Source of the DNA: Candidatus Eremiobacteraceae bacterium
GTDB lineage: Bacteria; Vulcanimicrobiota; Vulcanimicrobiia; Eremiobacterales; Eremiobacteraceae
Direction of reading: 5' to 3'
Length of the DNA stretch: 64,000 nucleotides
Assembly (NCBI GenBank): GCA_035314825.1
Contig: DATFYX010000002.1
Span: forward strand, 1-64,000
Positions within the stretch are counted from its first letter, which is position 1. Every line of letters starts with the position of its first letter. The notes under the pieces are model-generated. The model did no database searches. It saw nothing but the letters and a program-made list of their open reading frames with translations, and had not been told where the DNA came from. Shown here in pieces: positions 23,360 through 31,455 of the stretch. A program made the translations under genes and the position numbers.

Positions 23360-25630
23360 ATGCGTTTTTCTTTCTTGTATTTCTTGGCGTGCATCGCGCT
23401 GGTCGCGGCGATGGCGACGATCGACTGTCTCGCTCCGGCTGCCGCTAGCACGCTTGGCGCGATCCGCGGCGCTGTCGTCGACGATGCGCAACACCCCGTG
23501 GTGCACGCCGCGGTCGTCGCCCAAAGCGGCGAGGGCAGCAAGCAGACGACGACCACCGACAGCGCCGGCCAATACGTCTTCCCGCGCCTTCCCTTCGACA
23601 CGTACACCGTGACCGTCACGGCCGCCGGTCTCGGCGCGCAGAGCGGCGTCGCGACGGTCACCAGCGGCAGCGCCGTCGTGCTGGACTTCCATCTTTCCAA
23701 GAAGACGCTCGCCACGGTCACTGCGGTCGCCAAAGCCGGGCATCCCGTGAGCGTCACGGTGCTCACGCCGCAGATGATCCAGACGCTCCCCGACAACTTC
23801 AAGCTGGCGCACGTGACGCAGACGGTGCCGGGCGTGGTGCCGTTCTCGTACGACGAGCCCGTGGCGCGCGGCTTCCATGGCATCTCGTATCAGATCGACG
23901 GCGTGCCGGTCCCGGACACGACGTCATCGTCGTTCTCCGAAGTGCTCGATCCGCGCGATGTCGGTTCGCTCGAGGTTTACACAGGATCGTTCCCAGCGGA
24001 GTTCGGCGGCAGCCGCATGGGCGGACTGGTCAACATCATCACCAAGCGGCCGTCGAGCAATGGCGGCGATGTCGTGCTGACCGGCGGCAACTACGCATCC
24101 GGTGGCACGCAGATCAGCGATCTGTTCGGGGGCGAGGCATTCAAGGCATACGTCTCGCTCAATCTTCAACGCAGCGATCGAGGCCTCGACACACCGACGC
24201 CCGATCCGCCCGTGCATGACGCCGCAAGTTCGAGCAATGAGTTCATGCGCCTGACCTACGAGCCCGACAAGCGCGATTCGTGGGCGCTGCATTTCTCCAA
24301 CCAGTTGGCGACGTTCCAGATCCCGATCGATACCGACCCTTCCAGCGTCAGCTTCTCGCCGCCCGGCACCGACGACAACCAGTACGAGTACAACCAATAC
24401 GCCAACATCATCTTCAACCGGCTAAGCGCCGACGGACAAGGCTACCTTGAGATCGCGCCGTGGTACAACCGCACGCAGGTCAAGTTCTTTCCCGATCCTG
24501 TGAACGATCTCGCCAGCGCGGCGATGGCATCTACGTTCCAGGACCGGGTCGGGACGTATTACGGCCTCACCACGGCATGGTTCCGCACGGACCCCAAAGA
24601 CAACATCAAGACGGGCTTCACCGCCTACACGGAAAATTTCGCAAGCCAGTTCAACATCCAGTTCATCGATTCGATGGGGATGCAGCAGCGCTTCGACGAC
24701 AACGTCGCGCAGACGGGCACCAACTTTGGCATCTACGCCGAAGACAAACGCATCCTGTCGCCGGTGTTCAGCGCCAACGTCGGCTTGCGCTACGATCGCT
24801 CCACGGGTTTCACGTCCGGCAACCAGGTGAGCCCGCGCATCGAGATCGACGCGCAGGCCCTCAATCCCAGCGACACGCTGCACGTCTACTACGGCCGGCT
24901 CTACGCGGCGCCGGCGCTTGAGGACACGCGCCGCTCTGCGGTCGTCATAAGCGGCGGCAACGGCCTGCCGGTCTACGACCTCAAACCCGAAACCGACTCG
25001 ATCTACGAATTCGGCTTCTCGCATCAGATGACGCCGACGGCGAAATGGTACGTCAACTACTGGGCGCGTGCGGTGGCGAACGTGCTCGACACGACGCAGA
25101 TCGGCTCGACGCCGATCTTCACGATTTTCAATTCGACGTCGGGTCGCGCACAGGGAGTCGAGTTCAGCTTCAGCGGCCAGACCCCGGGCAACGGCGACAG
25201 CTACTTTCTGTCCTATGGTCTCTCGCAAAGTCTCGCGTCAGGCATCTCGGGCGGCACGTTTCTGTTCTCGCCCGCCGATCTCCAGGGTGCGAATGGCTAT
25301 GCGCTCGAGGACCACGACCAGACCAACACGCTCAATGCGGGCTACACCTGGCGCTTCGCGCCCGACCGCTCGACGTATGCCAGCCTGCAGACCGAATACG
25401 GCAGCGGTTTCCCGGTGCAGTTCGAGAACGGCCAAGGACGGCTGCCGGCGCACTGGACGCTCAACGCGTCGTATGGACGCTTCGCATCGCGCGGACGGCT
25501 CGGCTATCAGATCCAGGCGACCAACATCACGAACAACCAATACCTGATCAAGCTCAATAACGGGTTCAACACGACGCAGTACGCGCGCGGACTGCAGATC
25601 ACCGGGCAGATCACCGCGCCCATCCTGTGA
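23360..25630 (+). CDS. TonB-dependent outer-membrane receptor with N-terminal carboxypeptidase-regulatory-like domain (copy 2)
   Basis: 756 residues. The signal peptide ends near 31 (LAPAAAS). A carboxypeptidase-regulatory-like domain follows at about 33-112, then a plug at about 125-235 (YQIDGVPVPDTTSSSFSEVL, FPAEFGGSRMGGLVNIITKR) and a long barrel. ATG 23360 is chosen because GGAGG lies 9 bases upstream; the frame opens at 23327 without such a site. It has the same architecture as the receptor at 17881 and the same kind of neighbour upstream. The substrate is unknown; the adjacent metal transport genes suggest a metal complex. Confidence 0.88.
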   Translation: MRFSFLYFLACIALVAAMATIDCLAPAAASTLGAIRGAVVDDAQHPVVHAAVVAQSGEGSKQTTTTDSAGQYVFPRLPFDTYTVTVTAAGLGAQSGVATVTSGSAVVLDFHLSKKTLATVTAVAKAGHPVSVTVLTPQMIQTLPDNFKLAHVTQTVPGVVPFSYDEPVARGFHGISYQIDGVPVPDTTSSSFSEVLDPRDVGSLEVYTGSFPAEFGGSRMGGLVNIITKRPSSNGGDVVLTGGNYASGGTQISDLFGGEAFKAYVSLNLQRSDRGLDTPTPDPPVHDAASSSNEFMRLTYEPDKRDSWALHFSNQLATFQIPIDTDPSSVSFSPPGTDDNQYEYNQYANIIFNRLSADGQGYLEIAPWYNRTQVKFFPDPVNDLASAAMASTFQDRVGTYYGLTTAWFRTDPKDNIKTGFTAYTENFASQFNIQFIDSMGMQQRFDDNVAQTGTNFGIYAEDKRILSPVFSANVGLRYDRSTGFTSGNQVSPRIEIDAQALNPSDTLHVYYGRLYAAPALEDTRRSAVVISGGNGLPVYDLKPETDSIYEFGFSHQMTPTAKWYVNYWARAVANVLDTTQIGSTPIFTIFNSTSGRAQGVEFSFSGQTPGNGDSYFLSYGLSQSLASGISGGTFLFSPADLQGANGYALEDHDQTNTLNAGYTWRFAPDRSTYASLQTEYGSGFPVQFENGQGRLPAHWTLNASYGRFASRGRLGYQIQATNITNNQYLIKLNNGFNTTQYARGLQITGQITAPIL

Positions 25631-25651
25631 TGGCGCGTTCGCTTGGATGCG

Positions 25652-26305
25652 CTACTGCGCGGTGTTCGCCTGGTTGTGCAGGTAGGCGTTGATGAACGAC
25701 TCGATCTTGGCCTGATCGAGCGTGTCGAGCGTGCCAAGGCGCGTCCATGCGGTCAGCGCGATCTTATGCTTCATGCCCGGGTACGGCGCGACCACGACCG
25801 ATTCGCCGGCTTCCTCCGCGCCCTGCACCTGCGCCGGTGATGCCTGGAGTTGATCCGGCGGGATGAGCCGGCTGTCGTACTTGTACGCGATCTGGTAGAG
25901 CGCGCCGGCGATATCCGGGCAGTTGCAGTTGTACTGCAATAGCACGTTGCCGTGCTCGAGCAGGTGGGCCTGGACGTATGCGGGCAGCGGCGTCGCGTTG
26001 TTGAACGACGTGCTGAAGGCTTCTTTATGCGGGCCTGAGGTCGGCGGATCCGAATTGTAGGCGAACTTCGTCGATTCGCCCTCGTCGAAGTGGCGATGGC
26101 CTTGGGACGGATAGTGCGTGCCAAGGAACTGCAACGTGATCGTCTGCGGGGCGGTGCTCGCCGACGCGGCGCTGGGCGCCGCGGCTGAGGATGAGGATGG
26201 TGGGCTTGCGTCGCCGCCGCCGCTCTTGGAACAGCCGCCCAGCAGCAGAGGACCGGCGAGCAGCAGCGCGGCGAACACGGCGGCGCGCGCGATCGTCTTC
26301 ATCAT
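25652..26305 (-). CDS. DUF3105 lipoprotein
   Basis: 217 residues with a lipoprotein signal (LLLGGC, Cys25). A Ser/Ala/Pro-rich linker is followed by a DUF3105 domain: FAYNSDPPTSGPHKEAF, then AHLLEHGNVLLQYNCNCPD and VVAPYPGMKHKIALTAWTR. The CNC within the normally non-cysteine region after LEHG is unusual. ATG 26305 overlaps the stop of its paralogue upstream. Function of DUF3105 is not established; conserved His, Glu and here two Cys suggest a metal site. It is the last gene of the dtxR-nramp run and converges on the TonB receptor. Confidence 0.82.
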   Translation of the reverse strand: MMKTIARAAVFAALLLAGPLLLGGCSKSGGGDASPPSSSSAAAPSAASASTAPQTITLQFLGTHYPSQGHRHFDEGESTKFAYNSDPPTSGPHKEAFSTSFNNATPLPAYVQAHLLEHGNVLLQYNCNCPDIAGALYQIAYKYDSRLIPPDQLQASPAQVQGAEEAGESVVVAPYPGMKHKIALTAWTRLGTLDTLDQAKIESFINAYLHNQANTAQ

Positions 26306-26997
26306 TGCGCTGCGTTCGTCGTATTCGAGAGGTACGCGTTGATGAATCGGATCATCTTGGCTTGATCGATCGAATCGAACGGCTCCAGGCGCGTCCAGGC
26401 GGTCAGCGCGATCTTGTATTTCATCGGCGGGTACGGCGCGACGATCACGCCCTTGCCGTATTCTTCGATGCGCTGGATATCATCGGACGAGAGCTGGGTC
26501 TCGCCGGGAGACAGCTGCTGGTTGTTGTAGCTCGACGCGATCTGCGCGAGCGCGCCGGCGATGTCCGGGCACTTGCAGTTGTACTGCATGAGCACGTTGC
26601 CGTGTTCGAGCAGATGGACTTGCAGATATTTCGGCAGCGGCGTCGCGTTGATGAGCAGGGGCGAGAACTGCTCCAAATGCATCCCGGACGTCGGCGGATC
26701 CGAGTTGTACGCGAACGTGGCGACCCCGGGTTGCTTCGGATCGGTCTTGTCATGGCCCGGATGCCCTTGGGGTTTAAAATGCATGCCGGGAGTCTCGGCC
26801 GGGCGCGGCAGCGGCGTCGCGGTCGGCGTCGCCGTCGCCGCTGGCCCGAGCGCCACCGGGGCGTTGCGATGCGTGACCGCGAGCGCGATCAGCGCGATCA
26901 GACCGACGACGACCAGCACGCCGAAGCCGAGCGTCATGATGCGGCCGGTTGGATCGACCGGCGCCGGCGTTGGATTTTTCGACATCGGGCGCGTCAT
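26302..26997 (-). CDS. DUF3105 membrane-anchored protein
   Basis: 231 residues. One membrane helix (about 21-43) anchors a DUF3105 domain facing outwards: FAYNSDPPTSGMHLEQF, VHLLEHGNVLMQYNCKCPD and VIVAPYPPMKYKIALTAWTR. It is a clear paralogue of the next gene, also with a CxC motif (CKC). ATG at 26997 may be replaced by ATG 26985 (MSKNP). The tandem arrangement, one copy membrane-anchored and one a lipoprotein, suggests they work on the same extracytoplasmic substrate. Confidence 0.82.
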   Translation of the reverse strand: MTRPMSKNPTPAPVDPTGRIMTLGFGVLVVVGLIALIALAVTHRNAPVALGPAATATPTATPLPRPAETPGMHFKPQGHPGHDKTDPKQPGVATFAYNSDPPTSGMHLEQFSPLLINATPLPKYLQVHLLEHGNVLMQYNCKCPDIAGALAQIASSYNNQQLSPGETQLSSDDIQRIEEYGKGVIVAPYPPMKYKIALTAWTRLEPFDSIDQAKMIRFINAYLSNTTNAAQ

Positions 26998-27024
26998 TCG
27001 CGGCGCCCGCGATGCGCGCCTGTC

Positions 27025-27156
27025 TTAGTGAAGCGCTTTGACGAATGCGTACACGACAAGCGGCACAGCGATCAAGACGTAGATGCGCAGCACCCACAAC
27101 AGCGCCGTTATCCCCGGGCTGAGCTTGCGACGGCCGAAGCGCGGTGTACCGTTCAC
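27025..27156 (-). CDS. 43-residue single-span membrane peptide
   Basis: GTG 27156 overlaps the stop of the Nramp-like gene by four bases (GTGA), and the frame ends at TAA 27025. The peptide has a basic N-terminus (NGTPRFGRRKLSPG), one hydrophobic helix (ITALLWVLRIYVLIAVPLVV) and a short tail (YAFVKALH). Coupling to the transporter and the clear membrane helix make a real gene likely; it could be a small transporter-associated subunit. No homologue recognised. Confidence 0.62.
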   Translation of the reverse strand: MNGTPRFGRRKLSPGITALLWVLRIYVLIAVPLVVYAFVKALH

Positions 27157-28505
27157 TTCGGGATCACCTGCGGGAACACGGTGATGACCCCGTACGCACT
27201 GCCCATCAGCGCGATCGCGATGACGATGGCGCCGCCGATAAGGTTGCTCTTCGGACCGTTGGCGAGCGATCCGATGACCTCGCGATCGTTGGCCAGCAGC
27301 AACAGGAAGAGCAGCGCCGGCGCCATGAGCAGCGTGGCGATGACGTTGACCGCGATGGTGATCGCCAGCAGCGGCGCGTGCGGGATGAGCACGACGGCGG
27401 CGGCGAGTGCCACGGACGCGGCCAAGGACACGTAGAACGCTCGTGCACTGGAGAAACTCGCATTGAGGCTGTGCTTGGCGCGCAGCACTTCGCCGACCGC
27501 ATAGGCGGAGCTGGTCGAGATCGTCATCGCCGCGACCAGCCCGGCCTCGATCATGCCGAGCGCGAACAACGCGGCCCCGACGCTTCCGATGTACGGGTGC
27601 AACGCGGTCGCGAAATCAGCGCCGCCGGCGAACGTCGACGCGACGACGTGGTGCGTGAACAACGGCACGGCTGCCAGGACCGCGGCGATCGCCGCCACGG
27701 CGGCCACGAGCGCGCCCAGCGCGGTGTCGAATCTGCCTTGCGGCAGATCAGCGGCAGTCAACCCTTTGTCAACCACGGCGCTTTGCTGGAAGAAGATCAT
27801 CCATGGCGTGACGGTCGCGCCCACGTCGGCCATGAGCAAGGTGACGAAGCCGGCCGTCACGCCGCCTGCAAGCGGGCTCCACGTGCCGAAAGCGCGGGCG
27901 ACGGCCGCCGCGTCGGGATGCGCGAACATCGCGGCCGGCACGAATAAGAGATTGAACGCCGCCAGGACGAGCACAGCGCGCTCCCAGGTGAAGTAGCGCC
28001 GCGCGCTCACCATGAGGAGCACCAGCGCCGCGCCGACGCCGACCGCGATCGGCGCGGAGATGCCGAAATACGCGGCCCCGGCCCGGATGGCGATGAACTC
28101 GGTGATCAGCGTGAGGATGTTGCCGATCGCGAGATCGAGCATCGAGAAATATCCCCAGAAGGGTCCGAAGCGCTCGAAGATCAGTTCGGCATGGCCGCAG
28201 CGCGTCGCGATGCCCAGCCGGACGGTCATCTCCTGCACGACGAACGCCATCGCGAACGTCAGGACGATGAACGGCAGGAAGAAGCCGATGCCGTAGGCCG
28301 CGCCGGTCGTCGCATACGACAGCATGCTCGGGCCGTCGTTCTCGCCCAGCATGACCAAGATACCGGGGCCCGCCAGCAAGAAGAACAGCCACAGCGGCCG
28401 GTGGCTCGCGCGCGCCTGCGCGACGCGCTGTCTATCGAGCGAACGCAGTTGTTCATCGCGGGCGTCGAGCTCCGTGAATTCCGCCGGCCTGGCGATGTCA
28501 CTCAC
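27153..28505 (-). CDS. Nramp-family metal transporter with altered metal-site motifs
   Basis: 450 residues and about 11 membrane helices, with the Nramp pattern through the middle. The helix-1 motif, normally DPGN, reads NDGPS (56-60). The helix-6 motif, normally MPHN, reads TPWM (233-236), so the metal-coordinating Met is Thr. Classical Nramp proteins import Mn2+ or Fe2+ with protons; loss of the Met is associated with harder ions in characterised relatives. ATG 28505 overlaps the dtxR-like stop by 8 bases, so regulator and transporter are co-expressed. Confidence 0.85.
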   Translation of the reverse strand: MSDIARPAEFTELDARDEQLRSLDRQRVAQARASHRPLWLFFLLAGPGILVMLGENDGPSMLSYATTGAAYGIGFFLPFIVLTFAMAFVVQEMTVRLGIATRCGHAELIFERFGPFWGYFSMLDLAIGNILTLITEFIAIRAGAAYFGISAPIAVGVGAALVLLMVSARRYFTWERAVLVLAAFNLLFVPAAMFAHPDAAAVARAFGTWSPLAGGVTAGFVTLLMADVGATVTPWMIFFQQSAVVDKGLTAADLPQGRFDTALGALVAAVAAIAAVLAAVPLFTHHVVASTFAGGADFATALHPYIGSVGAALFALGMIEAGLVAAMTISTSSAYAVGEVLRAKHSLNASFSSARAFYVSLAASVALAAAVVLIPHAPLLAITIAVNVIATLLMAPALLFLLLLANDREVIGSLANGPKSNLIGGAIVIAIALMGSAYGVITVFPQVIPK

Positions 28506-29169
28506 GGCGGGTACGCTCCACGAGCACCGCGTCGACGATTGCAGCTGCGAGCGTGACCTCGGCGCCGCGCACGCGCAGCGTGGTCGTGCGCGGCGTGCGA
28601 TTCAGGATCTTCACATCGGAGCCGGGCAGCAAGCCGTGACGCGAGAGCGCGCGCACGACGCGTGCGTCGCGATCCGCGATGCGCGTGATGCGCATCGTGC
28701 GGCCGACCGGTGCTTGCGCGAGCGGCCCGTCGCGGCGGCCCTTTCCACCGGTGCCGGGGATGAGATCGCCGTGGGGGTCGAACTGCGGGTGGCCGAGCAG
28801 GTGCTCGAGCCGCTTCGCGACGTCGTCGGAGATCACGTGCTCGATGCGCTCGGCTTCGGCATGAAGGCGCTCCAGCGGCACGCCCAACGCCTGATGCAAG
28901 AAGGTCTCGACGATGCGATGGCGGCGCACCACCGCGAGCGCGAGCTTGCCGCCTTTGGCGCTGAGCTGCAACTGACCGCCGCCCAGCGCGCGCACGTAGC
29001 CGCGGCGCTGCAGATCGCGCGCAAGCTTGCTCACCGATGCGCGCGACACGCCGAGCCGGCGCGCGACGTCGGCCGGCTTGACGGGCTGGCCGTCGCCGAG
29101 CTGAAGGATGGCTTTGCAGTAGTCCTGTCGCGCGCGTTCGGGCGAGCGGTCCTGTCCTGTGTTAACCAT
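28498..29169 (-). CDS. DtxR/MntR-family metal-dependent repressor
   Basis: 223 residues: winged helix-turn-helix (about 14-70, DVARRLGVSRASVSKLARDL), a metal-binding/dimerisation domain (about 75-140, with RRHRIVETFL and AERIEHVISDD supplying the usual His, Glu, Glu-His ligands) and a FeoA/SH3-like C-terminal domain (about 150-222). In the first helix the MntR Glu11 position reads Lys (QDYCKAI), so one ligand may be missing. ATG 29169 lies inside a tandem palindrome that looks like its own operator. It heads the nramp-DUF3105 operon. Confidence 0.9.
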   Translation of the reverse strand: MVNTGQDRSPERARQDYCKAILQLGDGQPVKPADVARRLGVSRASVSKLARDLQRRGYVRALGGGQLQLSAKGGKLALAVVRRHRIVETFLHQALGVPLERLHAEAERIEHVISDDVAKRLEHLLGHPQFDPHGDLIPGTGGKGRRDGPLAQAPVGRTMRITRIADRDARVVRALSRHGLLPGSDVKILNRTPRTTTLRVRGAEVTLAAAIVDAVLVERTRRE

Positions 29170-29192
29170 GGCTAACGTCAACCATGGTTAAC
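29161..29192. promoter_or_regulatory. Tandem 16-bp palindromic operator over the dtxR-like start
   Basis: Two abutting 16-mers, 29161-29176 and 29177-29192, are each a one-mismatch version of the perfect palindrome GTTAACCATGGTTAAC. They cover the start codon and the bases just upstream. Size, symmetry and the TTAACC/GGTTAA half-sites fit DtxR/MntR/SirR operators, so autoregulation by the adjacent repressor is the natural reading. Confidence 0.8.
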
Positions 29193-29224
29193 TATCGGGG
29201 CCGGCACCGCCTGCCGAAGGTTTC

Positions 29225-29674
29225 TTAGGTGTGAGCCTCGTCCGGCGCGCAACGCCGGCACAGTCCGTAGAACTCCAGGCGGTGGCGGCGCAGCTGGAAA
29301 CGCAGCTGCTGGGCCAGGGTCCGCGCGAAGCGGTCCACCGAGCCGCACGGCACGTCGTCGACCTTGCCGCACTCGACGCACACCGCGTGGTGGTGATGCT
29401 GCGCGGGCGGACAGAACAGATACGACGCCTCGCCGTGGTCGCCCGGCTCGCGCGCGGCCGCCCCGATCTTCTCAAGGACCTCGAGCGTGCGGTAGACGGT
29501 GGCCAACGCGACGCCGGGATGCCGGCGCGCGAGGCGCTCGTGCAGCTCTTGCGGCGTCACGTAGCGTCGCAGGCGCGTGAACTCGCCGACGATGGCTTTG
29601 CGCTGGCTCGTCATGCGGCAGCCAGCGCGGGCGAGCTCGGTGTGGACGGCGCCTTCGACCTCGGTCGCGCTCAT
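29225..29674 (-). CDS. fur: Fur-family metalloregulator
   Basis: 149 residues. A winged helix (TPQELHERLARRHPGVALATVYRTLEVL in two parts, about 38-70) is followed by the metal/dimer domain with the HHHH cluster (AQHHHHAVCVECGKV) and two zinc CxxC motifs (CVEC and CRRC). Whether it senses iron, zinc or manganese cannot be told; gene order with a Zn/Mn-type ABC importer favours Zn or Mn. ATG 29674 overlaps the permease stop, so it is the last gene of the importer operon. The Fur-like box at 32364-32388 upstream of that operon would give feedback control. Confidence 0.92.
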   Translation of the reverse strand: MSATEVEGAVHTELARAGCRMTSQRKAIVGEFTRLRRYVTPQELHERLARRHPGVALATVYRTLEVLEKIGAAAREPGDHGEASYLFCPPAQHHHHAVCVECGKVDDVPCGSVDRFARTLAQQLRFQLRRHRLEFYGLCRRCAPDEAHT

Positions 29675-30543
29675 CGCGCCGCCTGCTCCTGCTGCGCGTG
29701 GCGGCGCGCTTCGAGCACCTGCGTGAGCAGCGAGCGACGCTTGGGCGAGAGCGCCATCGCTGCGAAGAAGCACAGCGTGGCGGTGAGCACGATCGTGGAC
29801 CCGGATGCGGCGTTGAGATAATACGACGCATACAGCCCGACCACGGCCGATCCGACGCCGATGCACGCCGAGGTGGCCATCATCGGCCCGAAACGATTGG
29901 TCAGCTGATATGCCGCCGCGGCCGGCGTGACCAGCAGCGCCGCGACGAGCACGATCCCCGCCGCCTGAAGCGACACGACGATGGTCACCGCAAGGATGAC
30001 GAGCAGCAGATTGCTCAGCGCGGTCGTCGGCAGGCCGCTCGCCTGCGCCATGAGCGGATCAAACGACGCGAACAGCAGCTCTTTGTACAGCGCGAAGATC
30101 ACGAGCAGCACGCCGATCGTGAGGCTGGCGACGAGGAAGATGTCGGTGCGGTCGACCGAGAGGACGTTGCCGAACAAGAAGTCCTGCAGATCGACGATAT
30201 AGTTCCGCGCACGCGACATGAGCAGTACGCCGAGCGCGAAGACGGCGGTGAACATGACGCCGATCGCGGTGTCGGTCGAGACTTCGGAGCGACGGCTGAT
30301 GGCGCCGATGCCCAGCGCGGTGAGGATGGCCACGATGAGCCCGCCGACGTACAAGTTGGCCTTGAACAGATATGCGATCACGATGCCGGCGAAGGACGCA
30401 TGCGCGATGCCGTCGCCGATGAACGAAAGGTTGCGCAACACCACGTACACGCCGACCACGCTGCACACCAGACCGATGAGCGTGGACGCGATGAGCGCGC
30501 GCACCATGAACTCTTGTTGCAGCGGCGCGAGCAACCAGTCCAT
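29671..30543 (-). CDS. ABC metal importer permease (ZnuB/MntB type)
   Basis: 290 residues with about eight membrane helices. Family motifs include VLRNLSFIGDGIAHASFAG near residue 36 and the AAGIVLVAALLVTPAAAAYQ segment near 200, typical of the ABC-3 family (ZnuB, MntB, TroC). It forms the channel of a Zn2+/Mn2+ importer with the neighbouring ATPase and binding protein. Three bases separate it from the ATPase gene; its stop overlaps fur. Confidence 0.93.
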   Translation of the reverse strand: MDWLLAPLQQEFMVRALIASTLIGLVCSVVGVYVVLRNLSFIGDGIAHASFAGIVIAYLFKANLYVGGLIVAILTALGIGAISRRSEVSTDTAIGVMFTAVFALGVLLMSRARNYIVDLQDFLFGNVLSVDRTDIFLVASLTIGVLLVIFALYKELLFASFDPLMAQASGLPTTALSNLLLVILAVTIVVSLQAAGIVLVAALLVTPAAAAYQLTNRFGPMMATSACIGVGSAVVGLYASYYLNAASGSTIVLTATLCFFAAMALSPKRRSLLTQVLEARRHAQQEQAAR

Positions 30544-30546
30544 GGG

Positions 30547-31455
30547 CTAGAGCTGCGCCGAACGGACGGCGGCTTGGGCCTCGGGGATGACGAGCACGTG
30601 GCTGCCGAACGTCGCCGACAGCGTCGCATCGGTGAGCACCTCGGTCGGCGGGCCGTATGCGATCACGCGGTGGTTGAGGCACAGCACTTTATCGAACCAG
30701 GTGGCGACGCACGAGAGGTCGTGCGTGGTCGCGACGATGGTCATGCCCTTCTTCTTGCGCTCCTCGAGCAGGGTGAAGATCGCATGCTGGCTGGTCGCGT
30801 CGACGCCTGCGATCGGCTCGTCGAGCAGCAGCAGCTGCGGGTTCTGCACGAGCGAGCGCGCGACGAACACGCGCTGTTGCTGGCCCCCGGAAAGCTCGCC
30901 GATCTGCGATGCCGCGTGATCGGCCATGCCAACTTCTTCGAGCGCGGCCATCGCCGCGCGCTTTTCGGTCTCGCCGGGGCGCCGGAACAGCCCGAGCTTG
31001 CCGTAGACGCCCATGAGCACGACGTCAAAGACCGTGACTGGGAATGACCAATTGACGTCTTCGGTCTGCGGCACGTAGCCGACGCCCGGGCCATGGCCGG
31101 GCGGCGCGCCGAGCACTTCGATCAATCCGCACTGCGGTTCCAATAAACCGGCGATCACTTTGAGCAGCGTCGACTTGCCCGAGCCGTTTGGGCCGATGAT
31201 GCCGACGAACTCACCGCGCACGACCTCGAAGCTGATCTCGTCGAGCACGTCGCGGCCGAAATAGCCCGCGCACATGCCCTCGCACAGGATCGCCGTGCCC
31301 GCCGGGGCCTTGCCCGCCTGGTGCCGCGCGGGATGGTGATCGGCGTGTCGATGAAGATGCGGCGCAACGGCAGGGACCGCGTGGCTGTGATCTTGCGGCG
31401 CGACCGGTGCCGCTGGATCGACGTGCGTGTGGTCGTGCTCGTGGAGTTCGCTCAT
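30547..31455 (-). CDS. ABC metal importer ATPase with His-rich N-terminal extension
   Basis: 302 residues, about 45 more than usual. The extra N-terminus contains 12 histidines between residues 5 and 45 (for example HEHDHTH and HLHRHADHH). The ATPase follows: Walker A GPNGSGKST (88-96), signature LSGGQQQR and Walker B LLLLDEPIAGVD, then the switch His in TTHD. ZnuC/MntA-like ATPases drive import; His-rich tracts in such systems normally store or sense Zn2+ or Ni2+, usually in the binding protein. ATG 31455 overlaps the stop of the binding-protein gene (ATGA). Confidence 0.93.
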   Translation of the reverse strand: MSELHEHDHTHVDPAAPVAPQDHSHAVPAVAPHLHRHADHHPARHQAGKAPAGTAILCEGMCAGYFGRDVLDEISFEVVRGEFVGIIGPNGSGKSTLLKVIAGLLEPQCGLIEVLGAPPGHGPGVGYVPQTEDVNWSFPVTVFDVVLMGVYGKLGLFRRPGETEKRAAMAALEEVGMADHAASQIGELSGGQQQRVFVARSLVQNPQLLLLDEPIAGVDATSQHAIFTLLEERKKKGMTIVATTHDLSCVATWFDKVLCLNHRVIAYGPPTEVLTDATLSATFGSHVLVIPEAQAAVRSAQL

